In this document: in pieces, positions 50,424 through 58,588 of the stretch
Numbering within the stretch: the stretch's first letter is position 1
How the letters are laid out: each line of letters starts with the position of its first letter
DNA from: Burkholderia singularis
Lineage (GTDB): Bacteria > Pseudomonadota > Gammaproteobacteria > Burkholderiales > Burkholderiaceae
Assembly: GCF_900176645.1 (NCBI RefSeq)
Contig: NZ_FXAN01000083.1
Location: 62,001-126,000, forward strand
Reading direction: 5' to 3'
Length of the DNA: 64,000 nt
The notes under the pieces: generated by a model
The model's database searches: none
What the model was told of the DNA's origin: nothing
The model's input: only the letters and a program-made list of their open reading frames with translations
Made by a program: the position numbers and the translations under genes

Positions 50424-51371
50424 GAGTCTTGTCTCCCCCGGTTCGGTTCTGCATGACGCTGCGAGCCGCGTTCTCCGGAGCGCACGCGGCTCGCGCCGGC
50501 CCCGAAAACGGGGAACGACGGCCAATTTTCAAGGATATTACGCTTGCCAATATCCGTTACCCATCAAGGCTTTGAAGCGATCGCCTGCATCGGCGGCCGA
50601 ACCAGCGCCGGCAGCGCCCGGCCCTACTTCCGCCTCAGCCGCGCGTCATTCTAGCCCGGCAAATTAAGGCATCGTGGGAGATTTGAAGGTATCCGCAACA
50701 ATCGATTGTTATACAAGGGATTTTTATCTGCGAACACCTCTCCGGAACCCGCACGGGCGGGCATGCGCCGGGCAGGACTAATGAAGAATGAACAAGCAGC
50801 GGATGCAGTCGACTAGCGGGGCATCCATCAACGACCGCGCAACCGAGACAGCGCAAGCAACAAGTATCTGCACATGGCCGCTGCACCCGCATGCTGGCTG
50901 CTGGCGTGCGATGCAAGCCTACCCATTTTTGCCAAATTCGCAGGCACATGAATCGATGTAAATCAATTTCACACATCGCCTCAATGCGACCCAATGAATA
51001 CGATTTCCCGCTTACCAAATCACCGGCATGAAAGATCCGGATAATGAACCCTCCTTTCCGGCCACTGTTGCGGGATTTTAAAATTCCAGAAAAACAATCT
51101 TCACAAACAAATTTATCACCTGTCCCATTGAATTATCCCTTCATCCTTCCTAGACTGAAGACGTTTAAAAAGTCACCGCAACCACTTAACCGAAACACTC
51201 TTCATTCACGAAAAATCATCCTCACGAGCCTTCCTCAAGCACAAACTCAAAACAGCAACCCATTTTCGCCACGCAAACCAAAACAAACGGCCCGTATTTT
51301 ATTTTTCGCTCAGAACAAGACATTCGAAATCCCTAAACTCACCACCAAGCAGACTCAAAGGAGCAAATGAA
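50424..51371 (+). other. 948-nt AT-rich gap upstream of the secreted-protein pair
   Basis: GC content falls steadily from the ABC operon. It holds a 14-bp palindrome (50697-50710). From 51061 to 51360 the plus strand is strongly G-poor: by hand count about 33 G against 90 C. An open frame from 51044 to 51370 exists but its composition reads as non-coding. Confidence 0.55.
50697..50710 (+). promoter_or_regulatory. Perfect 14-bp palindrome, possible operator
   Basis: AACAATCGATTGTT in the AT-rich gap, perfectly symmetric about the central CG. It is about 270 nt upstream of the ABC binding-protein gene and 660 nt before the first secreted-protein gene. No known regulator can be assigned. Confidence 0.35.
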
Positions 51372-51707
51372 ATGAAAAAATCATGGAGGGCCATTGCCCA
51401 ATTCAGCGCCATGCTATTTATATTTGTCATTGGAATGCGCTATTGCTACGCAGAAGACGCCGGCTGCCCGGCTCAGAATGTAACGATCTCCGCCATCTCA
51501 TACGATATAGGCGACTGGACACCGCGCATTCTGTTCAGCGGTCAAGACATGTCCAAAAACTGGAATACGCTTGGTTATGCACACGGCATGGACACATTCA
51601 ATGGAAAAGCCATGCTCGAGATCGCCGCGCTGGCTTACACCACCGGCGCAACGGTACAAACGAATTGCGCCGGAAACGATATCTCGCTCATTCGCCTCAT
51701 GCCATAA
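51372..51707 (+). CDS. Small secreted protein of unknown function
   Basis: A 111-residue protein. A Lys-rich start and hydrophobic segment (FSAMLFIFVIGM) form a signal peptide with cleavage likely after CYA near residue 27. The mature 84 residues have two Cys (GCPAQN and QTNCAG) that could form a disulfide. Near the C-terminus a helix-then-strand pattern, KAMLEIAALAYTTGATVQTNC, recalls the B subunits of AB5-type toxins and related small OB-fold lectins, but this is weak. RBS AAGGAG lies just upstream. Codon use is AT-rich compared with all neighbours, suggesting transfer. No family is recognised with confidence. Confidence 0.7.
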   Translation: MKKSWRAIAQFSAMLFIFVIGMRYCYAEDAGCPAQNVTISAISYDIGDWTPRILFSGQDMSKNWNTLGYAHGMDTFNGKAMLEIAALAYTTGATVQTNCAGNDISLIRLMP

Positions 51708-51876
51708 CCATCAAGCATCACTGTCTTTCACGGCGCACAAACCGGCTTTTTATGCGAATAAGGTGCGGCAGCGTCGATGCGGTGCTGCCCGCATATTAAT
51801 AATCATCGGCTCAACGAATAATTTCGATCAGCCACATCACATGATAAAAAACTGATTGAACCACAAAGGAAGAAAT

Positions 51877-52428
51877 ATGAACAAGGCGCTCATGTCCATG
51901 TTCGCAAAACCAGTAAGCCTCATATTAGCAACGGGTATATTTCATGCCGCCCATGCAGACCCGTCCACTCCAGGCACTGTTGAATGGTGGAACAACACCG
52001 CATATCAGATCAAGATAACAAAAACCTCCTCCAATTCGTGCATAACCTATTCCGGCCCCAGCACATTTACCATCCCGCGCCGCCGGACGCACAAAATCGA
52101 TATAACAATCAATCCGTGCAGCATCGGTCAAGCGAAGATTTCCTGGAGTTTTCGTTTGTACTGGAATGACCACACTTTTGGCAGCGGCGACGGCACGCCC
52201 CTGAGCAAAACAGGTCAGGTTACCTACACCAGGACCAGCGGCGCTCCTCAGGGATGGGTAAAAGAAACCAAAGTCGTTATTTCCGCCCCCTTTAGATCCC
52301 CGATATTCACAGTTAGCTGCGACGGCCGCAATTCCCCCGATACCCACGATTGCGAGAAAGGGATAAAAACGGATGTCGTCAAAGTTCGTATTGGTTTGGT
52401 GCCGCCTATGGCTATCATGCCGCGCTAG
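51877..52428 (+). CDS. Secreted beta-rich protein of unknown function
   Basis: A 183-residue protein with a signal peptide (ANKALM-type n-region, hydrophobic PVSLILATGIFHAAHA, cleavage near residue 28). The mature part is rich in Thr/Ser and aromatic residues in strand-like blocks (GTVEWWNNTAYQIKITKT, KISWSFRLYWNDHTFG) with four Cys. The ATG at 51877 follows AAGGAAG. It lies 169 nt after the other secreted gene, on the same strand and with the same AT-rich composition, so the two probably arrived and work together. No family recognised. Confidence 0.7.
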   Translation: MNKALMSMFAKPVSLILATGIFHAAHADPSTPGTVEWWNNTAYQIKITKTSSNSCITYSGPSTFTIPRRRTHKIDITINPCSIGQAKISWSFRLYWNDHTFGSGDGTPLSKTGQVTYTRTSGAPQGWVKETKVVISAPFRSPIFTVSCDGRNSPDTHDCEKGIKTDVVKVRIGLVPPMAIMPR

Positions 52429-52750
52429 ACCCATCACGGGCAAACGCACGCCCTGCGCGTGAAAACCGGGTCGGCCAAACAACCGGTTGCTCGTTGATCG
52501 CTGGATCGACAGGGCCGCTATCCCTTTCGCCAATCATAACGAGCTACGCTGAATCGATAAAAACACCGCCGCGTCGCAGCATCATGGACAGGATAAACAG
52601 TAGGTCATGATCCACTTGCGTTGCCGAGTTCAATGTGCGTAGCAAACCTCGCGCACAAAAACAAAAGCCCGCGCAAGCGCGGGCCTTCGGCAATTCGAAA
52701 TGGGCGTCGGCGGGATTCAGCGATCCTTCGACACCCCGATCAAACGGTGC
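52429..52750 (+). other. 322-nt convergent gap between secreted gene and metQ
   Basis: Composition returns toward the genome average. The only clear element is the metQ terminator at 52657-52684. No gene is supported. Confidence 0.5.
52657..52684 (-). terminator. Intrinsic terminator of metQ
   Basis: Forward GCCCGCGC (52667-52674) pairs with GCGCGGGC (52677-52684). On the minus strand it runs into TTTTGTTTTT (forward 52657-52666). It lies 67 nt past the metQ stop. Confidence 0.9.
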
Positions 52751-53569
52751 TCAGAACGACGCGACCATCGCCCCCTTGAACTGCTTCGCGATGAATTCCT
52801 TCACTTCCGGCGACTGGTAAGCCTTTACAAGCTTCTTCACCCACGGCTGATCCTTATCCTTCGCGCGCACCGCGATCAAATTCGCGTATGGGCTCGTCAG
52901 CGATTCAAGCGCGATCGCATCCTTGGTCGGCTGCAGGTTCGCTGCAAGCGCGTAATTCGTATTGATCACCGCCGCGTCGACATCGCCCAGCACACGCGGC
53001 AGTTGCGCGGCATCGAGTTCGGTCAGCTTCAGCTTCTTCGGATTGTCGGCAATATCGAGCACGGTCGCGTTATTGCCGCCCGTGCCCGCGCCGGCCTTCA
53101 GCTTGATCACGCCCTGCGACTGCAACAGCAGCAGCGCGCGATTCTCGTTGGACGGATCGTTCGGCAACGCAACCTTCGCGCCGGCCGGCAGATCCTTCAA
53201 CGACTTGTATTTCTTCGAATACACGCCGATCGGCGAGATATACGTGAGGCCAACGCTGACGATCTTGTAACCGCGCTGTTTGACTTGGCTGTCGAGATAC
53301 GGCTGATGCTGGAAGCTGTTCGCGTCGAGGTCGCCCGAATCGAGCGCGGCGTTCGGTTGCACGTAGTCGTTGAACTCGATCACTTTCACATCGAGCCCTT
53401 CTTTCTCCTTCGCGACTTTCTGCACGACCTGCCAAACCTCGGCGTCGGGCCCCGACACCGTGCCGACCTTGATCGTCTTGCTCTGCGCATATGCGCCGAC
53501 AGAAACGGACAGCGCGGCCGCACCGGCCGCCACCGCGGAAACCACCTTCAGGAGAGTGCGACGCTTCAT
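52751..53569 (-). CDS. metQ: MetQ/NlpA-family methionine-binding protein
   Basis: A 272-residue periplasmic binding protein of the NlpA family: IKVGTVSGPDAEVWQVVQKVAKEKEGLDVKVIEFNDY, then DANSFQHQPYLDSQ and ALPNDPSNENRALLLL. The signal peptide (MKRRTLLKVVSAVAAGAAALS) ends in AYA with no lipobox Cys, so it is likely soluble. The RR in KRRTLLK is Tat-like. MetN and MetI partners are not adjacent. It may serve a transporter encoded elsewhere, or bind another ligand. Confidence 0.88.
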   Translation of the reverse strand: MKRRTLLKVVSAVAAGAAALSVSVGAYAQSKTIKVGTVSGPDAEVWQVVQKVAKEKEGLDVKVIEFNDYVQPNAALDSGDLDANSFQHQPYLDSQVKQRGYKIVSVGLTYISPIGVYSKKYKSLKDLPAGAKVALPNDPSNENRALLLLQSQGVIKLKAGAGTGGNNATVLDIADNPKKLKLTELDAAQLPRVLGDVDAAVINTNYALAANLQPTKDAIALESLTSPYANLIAVRAKDKDQPWVKKLVKAYQSPEVKEFIAKQFKGAMVASF

Positions 53570-53805
53570 CTGTTTTTCTCGCTTACTGGAACCATTCAGG
53601 CTCGATAAAAGGAGCGCGACAGCCTGTTAGGCCAAGCCGCGCCTTGGAAAACGCAGATGGTGTCACAAGATCGAAGCGCTGTGAAATACATCCCGCTTAT
53701 ATGGGTATGGAGCAGCGTCATGCGCGGGCCGGCTCCAAACCGCCCGCGTATTGCCGCCTCAAACATCGAGCGCCGACGCCGGAGGCCGGCGCGCGCCGCC
53801 ACCGC

Positions 53806-54412
53806 TCAATCGAGCAGCAGCTTCAGATCGTGGACCCACGGCCCCGGCCCCTGGCCATCGCGCACGAACAGGCGGAGCTTGCCGCTGGGATCGAACATGT
53901 AGCTCGCGGCAGTGTGGTCCATCGTGTAACTGTCGGGCGTCTTGCCCGGCACCTTGGCGTAGTAGATGCGGAAGTCCTTCGCGATCTTCTTCAGTTGCGC
54001 ATCGTCGGCGGGCCTCAGCGCGACGAAAGCCGGATTGAACGCGCTCGCGTACTGCGACATGATCTGCGCGGTATCGCGCTCGGGATCGACGGTGACGAAC
54101 AGCACCTGCACGCGCTTGCTGTCCGGGCCGAGCTGCTGCATCGCCTGCGCAAGCTCCGCGAGCGTCGTCGGGCAAACGTCCGGGCAATGCGTGTAGCCGA
54201 AAAACAGCACGACAGCGCGCCCCTTGAACTCACCGAGGGTGCGGATCTTGCCCGCCGTATCGGGCAATGCGAAGTCGGCGCCGAACTGCGTGTTGCCGGT
54301 GATGTCGAGATTCTGGAACGCGGTCGCAGCCCGCAGCCGTCAATGCGAGTGCCAGCGCGCAGGCGAACAACCAGCCGCGGCGCGCGCGGCGTGCAAACAG
54401 GGATTTGAGCAT
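53806..54412 (-). pseudogene. SCO1/SenC copper chaperone, frameshifted in this sequence
   Basis: The start at 54412 encodes a lipoprotein signal (MLKSLFARRARRGWLFACAL...TAAGC, lipobox Cys about residue 29). That frame then runs into unrelated residues and stops at 54230. The expected continuation, FQNLDITGNTQFGADFALPDTAGKIRTLGEF, is in the +1 frame and runs to 53806 with the copper-binding CPDVCP and the MDHTAASY His. A net +1 (or -2) change just after the lipobox, near 54318-54335, breaks the gene. An intact gene would deliver copper to CuA of subunit II. Either a true mutation or a sequencing error in the GC-rich stretch. Confidence 0.88.
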
Positions 54413-54431
54413 CGCAGTCGAAGCGAAAGAG

Positions 54432-55334
54432 TCACATCCCGATCACGGGACGCGCGTAGTGATCGACGAGCAGCGCCGCGAACAGCAGCGACAAATACAC
54501 GATCGAGTAACGGAACGCACTGCGTGCGAGCGCATCCGAGTAATCGCGGTAGATTTTCCACGCGTAGCCGACGAAGATCGCGCCGAGCAGCACCGCGCTC
54601 GTCAGAAAAACGATTCCGCTCATGCCCGAGATGAACGGCATCATCGACACGGCAAACAGAATCAGCGTGTAAAGCAAGATATGCAGCCGCGTGAATTTTT
54701 CGCCGTGCGTGACGGGCAGCATCGGCAGCCCCGCGTTCTCGTAATCCTTGCGGCGGTACAGCGCGAGCACCCAGAAGTGCGGCGGCGTCCAGACGAAGAT
54801 GATAAGGACGAGAATCCACGCGTCGCCCGGCACCGCGCCCGTGACGGCCGCCCAGCCGAGCGCCGGCGGCATCGCGCCCGATGCGCCGCCGATCACGATG
54901 TTCTGCGGGGTGGCGGGCTTGAGCAGCAGCGTGTAGATCACCGCATAACCAACAAACGTGGCGATCGTCAGCCACATCGTCAGCGGATTCGTGAACGTGT
55001 ACAGCGTGAACGCGCCGGCACCGCCCAGCACGGCCGAGAACAACAGGATCTGCACGGTGGTGATCTCGCCGCGCGCGGACGGGCGCCACGCGGTGCGCCG
55101 CATCATCGCGTCGATTTTCTGCTCGACAAGGCAATTGATCGCGAACGCCGCGCCGGCCAACAGCCAGATGCCGACCGTGCCGCCGACGAGCACCTTCCAC
55201 GGCACCATCCCCGGCGTCGCGAGGAACATCCCGATCACGGCACAAAACACCGCAAGTTGCGTGACACGCGGCTTCGTCAGCGCAAGGTATTGGGATAGGC
55301 GGTTACCGGGATGTCGGGAAAGCGTGGTGTCCAT
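54432..55334 (-). CDS. ctaB: Haem O synthase (protoheme IX farnesyltransferase)
   Basis: A 300-residue UbiA-family membrane prenyltransferase, nine helices, that adds farnesyl to haem B. Starts [21 protein letters not shown]. The first Asp-rich motif is in [19 protein letters not shown], and the second, with conserved polar residues, is in [18 protein letters not shown]. It is 12 nt downstream of ctaA and 20 nt upstream of the sco1 start, forming a run of haem A and copper assembly genes. Confidence 0.95.
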   Translation of the reverse strand: MDTTLSRHPGNRLSQYLALTKPRVTQLAVFCAVIGMFLATPGMVPWKVLVGGTVGIWLLAGAAFAINCLVEQKIDAMMRRTAWRPSARGEITTVQILLFSAVLGGAGAFTLYTFTNPLTMWLTIATFVGYAVIYTLLLKPATPQNIVIGGASGAMPPALGWAAVTGAVPGDAWILVLIIFVWTPPHFWVLALYRRKDYENAGLPMLPVTHGEKFTRLHILLYTLILFAVSMMPFISGMSGIVFLTSAVLLGAIFVGYAWKIYRDYSDALARSAFRYSIVYLSLLFAALLVDHYARPVIGM

Positions 55335-55346
55335 GCTTGGTAGGCG

Positions 55347-56456
55347 TCACGCGGGCGCGGTATCGCGCGCGGGTTGCGCGATGCGGCCGGAACGGCTTGA
55401 AAGGATGCGCAAGTTTAACATGACGACGAGCAGCAGCAGGACCGCAGCCCCGCCGTTGTGCATGACGGCGACGGGCAGCGGCCACTGTAGCACGATGTTC
55501 GTCAGGCCCGTCGCGCATTGCAGCGCGACGACGGCGAGCACCCCATCGGCCGGCCGCCGCAACGACGCGATGCGCCGCACCTTCAGCGCGAACGCGACCA
55601 AATAGGTCACGACGACGAATGCGAAAGTCCGGTGCGTCCAGTGGATCGCAACGAGCGCGTCCTGCGTGATCGCGTCGCCGTCGTTTGTCATGCCGAGCGC
55701 GCGCCATAGGTGAAAGCCGTTGCGGAAATCCATCGGCGGAATCCACGCACCGTTGCAAGTCGGGAAATCGGTACAGGCGAGCACCGCGTAGTTCGTGCTG
55801 ACCCAGCCGCCCAACGCGATCTGCGCCACCAGCAGCACGAGCGCCGCGAGCGCCGCCGCGCGGTAGCGGCCGGCGGCGGCGTCGATCGCGGGCGGCGGCG
55901 TGAGCCGCGCGGCCAGCCAGCCGAGCGAGCCGAGCAGCGTCAGCCCGAGCAGCAGATGGATCGTCACGATCACGGGTTGCAGTTTCATCGTCACGGTCCA
56001 CGCGCCGAACGCGCCTTGCACGAGAATCAGCATCAGCAGGCCGGTCGGCCACCACGGCGACACGCGCAGCGTCCGGCCGCGCAGCCGCGCCGCCCATGCA
56101 ATGACCATCTGCGCGATGATCAGCACGCCGATGGCCATCGCGAAATAGCGGTGCACCATCTCGATCCACGCCTTCGTCATGCTGACCGGGCCGGTCGGCA
56201 TCGCCTGATGCGCGGCGGTGATCGCCGCATGCGCGATGAACGGCGACGACGTCCCGTAACAACCCGGCCAATCCGGGCAACCGAGGCCGGAATCGGTGAG
56301 CCGGGTAAAGCCGCCGAACATCACGAGATCGAGCGTCAGGAAAGTCGTCACCCAGACGAGCTTGCGGAATTTGTCGTCGTCCGCCTTCACCCATACGTAA
56401 GACAACGGCAGCAACGCGATACAGAGGCCGATCAGGCCGAGTTGCAGTAGATACAT
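55347..56456 (-). CDS. ctaA: Haem A synthase (COX15/CtaA)
   Basis: A 369-residue eight-helix membrane protein converting haem O to haem A. Conserved His-containing helices include GGFTRLTDSGLGCPDWPGCYG, KAWIEMVHRYFAMAIG and VAIHWTHRTFAFVV. The family duplication of two four-helix bundles is visible. Next to ctaB on one side and the SCO-like gene (56500) on the other. Confidence 0.94.
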   Translation of the reverse strand: MYLLQLGLIGLCIALLPLSYVWVKADDDKFRKLVWVTTFLTLDLVMFGGFTRLTDSGLGCPDWPGCYGTSSPFIAHAAITAAHQAMPTGPVSMTKAWIEMVHRYFAMAIGVLIIAQMVIAWAARLRGRTLRVSPWWPTGLLMLILVQGAFGAWTVTMKLQPVIVTIHLLLGLTLLGSLGWLAARLTPPPAIDAAAGRYRAAALAALVLLVAQIALGGWVSTNYAVLACTDFPTCNGAWIPPMDFRNGFHLWRALGMTNDGDAITQDALVAIHWTHRTFAFVVVTYLVAFALKVRRIASLRRPADGVLAVVALQCATGLTNIVLQWPLPVAVMHNGGAAVLLLLVVMLNLRILSSRSGRIAQPARDTAPA

Positions 56457-56499
56457 CGGTTCTTCTCTCCTACCTTCGTCGCCGGGCGCGGCCGGCGCT

Positions 56500-57144
56500 T
56501 TAGCCGATGCTCGACCACTTGAGGAGCTTGGTCACGTCCCGCTTGATCTTGCTCGGGTCCGGGTCTTTCGGGAAACGCATCATCAGGTTCCCGCTGGGAT
56601 CGACGATATAGATATGGTCGGTCACGCGCGTGCCCGCATCGGCCGGCAGCCATGCCGCCACGGCGGCCGGATCGGCGCGCAGCTTGCGGGTGTCCGGATA
56701 CGCGCGCTCGATCGTCGCGGGCACCGCCGCCGCATCGCTCTTCAGCCAGACCATCGTGATCCGCTGCCGCTCGCCTGCCTGCGTCGCGCGCACCTGGCGC
56801 ATGAAATAGAGCTTCTTTGCGCACGCGGCATCGCATGCGCCGCTGTCCTCCATCACGAACAGCCAGACGCCGCGCAGCGACGCAAGCGGCACCGTCCGCC
56901 CGGCCTCATCGACCACGGTCAGCTCAGGCGGAATCGGCCGCTGCGGCTCGATCAACGTACCGTAGTTTGTCGATCCGCCGTTCGGCTTGATCACGTAATA
57001 CGTGAAGTACGACGCAATCACGGGCGCCGCGCAGACGAGCGCAAGCGCGAGCAACACCCAGCGGCCCCGCTGCCAGGAGCCGCGCTGCGCGGATGCCGTT
57101 CGCGGAGCATCGGCTGACTGCTGCGTCGGACGAGAAGAATGCAT
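56500..57144 (-). CDS. Membrane-anchored SCO-like thioredoxin-fold protein, oxidase assembly
   Basis: A 214-residue protein with a single membrane helix (about residues 27-50) followed by a thioredoxin-like domain. C104-x3-C108 (GACDAAC), a downstream DHIYIVDPSGNLMMRF with H177, and the PSKIKRDVTKLLK ending match the SCO copper-chaperone pattern. The usual database label is only hypothetical transmembrane protein, so the role in CuA or subunit assembly is inferred from motif and neighbours. The ATG at 57144 (AAGAGG 9 nt upstream) was chosen; 57150 is an alternative. Confidence 0.8.
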   Translation of the reverse strand: MHSSRPTQQSADAPRTASAQRGSWQRGRWVLLALALVCAAPVIASYFTYYVIKPNGGSTNYGTLIEPQRPIPPELTVVDEAGRTVPLASLRGVWLFVMEDSGACDAACAKKLYFMRQVRATQAGERQRITMVWLKSDAAAVPATIERAYPDTRKLRADPAAVAAWLPADAGTRVTDHIYIVDPSGNLMMRFPKDPDPSKIKRDVTKLLKWSSIG

Positions 57145-57394
57145 GTTCATAAACCTCTTGAAACATTGAAAACGGAACGCGGCGCCACGCCACGCAAGCC
57201 GGCCGGTTCGGCCGCACCGCGCCGGATCGTCCAAACTATGGCGAATCAAGCCGACGCTTAGCCAGACGGCGCGCACCTTACGTCATAGGCTTTACGGCAT
57301 GCCGGCGGGATTCAGACGATGCGCGCACCATTCGCCGCGTTGCCGTCCAATGGCCGCCCCCGCCTGCCGCACCTGAATGACGAATCGGCCGGCT

Positions 57395-58129
57395 TCAAGC
57401 CGCATCGGCACGCCCGGCCTGCTTTTTTCCCGGACGCCTCGCCGCTCGCCACGCGGCATAAAGGCCCAACCCGGCCGCCGCCGCCGCCATCGCCCACCAC
57501 TGCAACATATAGCCGTAGTTGCGCTCGACGCCCATCGTCGGCGCGGGCCAGTCGCGCACCAGGTGGTCGCCGTCGTCGCTCGTCTGCTGAATCACGAACG
57601 GCTGCAGCGGCAAGCCGGTTTCGCGCGCATAGGCGGCAACGTCGAGATTCTGCCGAATCCTTTGCCCCGCGGCCGACCCGCCGCTGCCGAGTTCGAATAC
57701 GCGAGTCGCGTCGCGACGCGCGATGCCGCCGAGCGTCACCTCGCCCGCGGGCGTCACGAACGGCTGGATCGCGGTACGGTCGGCGATGTTGCGCGGCAAC
57801 CAGCCGCGGTTCACAAGCACATAAGCGCCGTTGGCCAGCTTCATCGGCATCACGACGTAAAAGCCGGGCTGATCACGGTAGGGCCGATTGTCGAGAAAAA
57901 CAGCGGCTTCACGCATGAAGCGCCCGGTCGCGCGCACGCGATGGAACTCGATCTCGTTGAGTTCGACGCGTTCGCGCGGCACATCGACCGGGCTCGCGTG
58001 CTCATAGCGCGCGATCTGCGCATCGAGCGCCTCCTTCTGATGCGCGCGGTCGCGCTGCCAGAAGCCGAGCCGCACCGTCACCGCGATCACGGCAAGAATC
58101 AGCAGCGCGGGCAACCAGCGGACCTTCAT
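57395..58129 (-). CDS. SURF1-family cytochrome oxidase assembly factor
   Basis: A 244-residue protein with two membrane helices, one at each end (LPALLILAVIAVTVRLGFWQ and YGYMLQWWAMAAAAAGLGLY). The soluble core has the SURF1 motifs FWQRDRAHQKEALD, VRATGRFM, PGFYVVMPMKLANGAYVLVNRGWLP and NYGYMLQWW. SURF1 helps place haem A in subunit I. The frame is open upstream of 58129, but that region shadows the divergent small gene. Confidence 0.92.
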   Translation of the reverse strand: MKVRWLPALLILAVIAVTVRLGFWQRDRAHQKEALDAQIARYEHASPVDVPRERVELNEIEFHRVRATGRFMREAAVFLDNRPYRDQPGFYVVMPMKLANGAYVLVNRGWLPRNIADRTAIQPFVTPAGEVTLGGIARRDATRVFELGSGGSAAGQRIRQNLDVAAYARETGLPLQPFVIQQTSDDGDHLVRDWPAPTMGVERNYGYMLQWWAMAAAAAGLGLYAAWRAARRPGKKQAGRADAA

Positions 58130-58216
58130 CGCGGCTGCCTCCGGAGGCAGCCGCCGCGCGGCCGAAATGAGATAATCGAGATCTCCGTTACGAACTGCCG
58201 CTTTCCGGCCAGCTTC

Positions 58217-58426
58217 ATGCACATTCTCGTTCCGATCGCCTTCGTCCTCATCGTTGCCAGCATGGCATCCGCGCTGTATTTCATGATGCACGACCGGGGC
58301 CATACGAAGCGGATGGTTTGGTCGCTCGCGATGCGCGTCGGACTGTCGATCTCGTTGTTCCTGTTCATCCTGGTCGCAAACTGGATGGGCTGGATCCATT
58401 CGACCGGCATTCCGATCGGCCGCTGA
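58217..58426 (+). CDS. Twin transmembrane helix small protein (DUF2909)
   Basis: A 69-residue protein with two helices (VPIAFVLIVASMASALYFMM and GLSISLFLFILVANWMGW) joined by a short basic loop DRGHTKRM. This is the DUF2909 pattern. It is regularly found in beta-proteobacterial cytochrome oxidase clusters. Here it is on the strand opposite to the rest and overlaps no gene. A role in oxidase assembly is inferred from location only. Confidence 0.85.
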   Translation: MHILVPIAFVLIVASMASALYFMMHDRGHTKRMVWSLAMRVGLSISLFLFILVANWMGWIHSTGIPIGR

Positions 58427-58471
58427 TACAACCGGGTGCGGCATATCGCCGCACGCACGCCACCATCAAGC

Positions 58472-58502
58472 AAAAACGCCGCCCGACAAAGTCGGTGCGG
58501 CG
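58472..58502 (-). terminator. Intrinsic terminator after ctaE
   Basis: Forward CGCCGCCCGAC (58477-58487) pairs with GTCGGTGCGGCG (58491-58502) through 11 pairs and one T bulge, with an AAA loop. On the minus strand it is followed by five T. It ends the ctaC-to-ctaE unit and may also stop the convergent DUF2909 gene. Confidence 0.82.
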
Positions 58503-58588
58503 CATCGGCCCAGTTGCCGGCGGCGCGTACACAGCGCATCGGCAAATCAAGCCAGCGGCCCGCGCGGGCATCGCGTGGGCCGTTTCCG

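Noticed and set aside
51044-51370. A 108-codon open frame directly before the first secreted gene
   Set aside because: Its translation is mostly Lys, Gln, Asn, Thr, Pro and Ser with few acidic residues, it lacks a good ribosome site, and the DNA is simply G-poor. It reads better as an untranslated leader.
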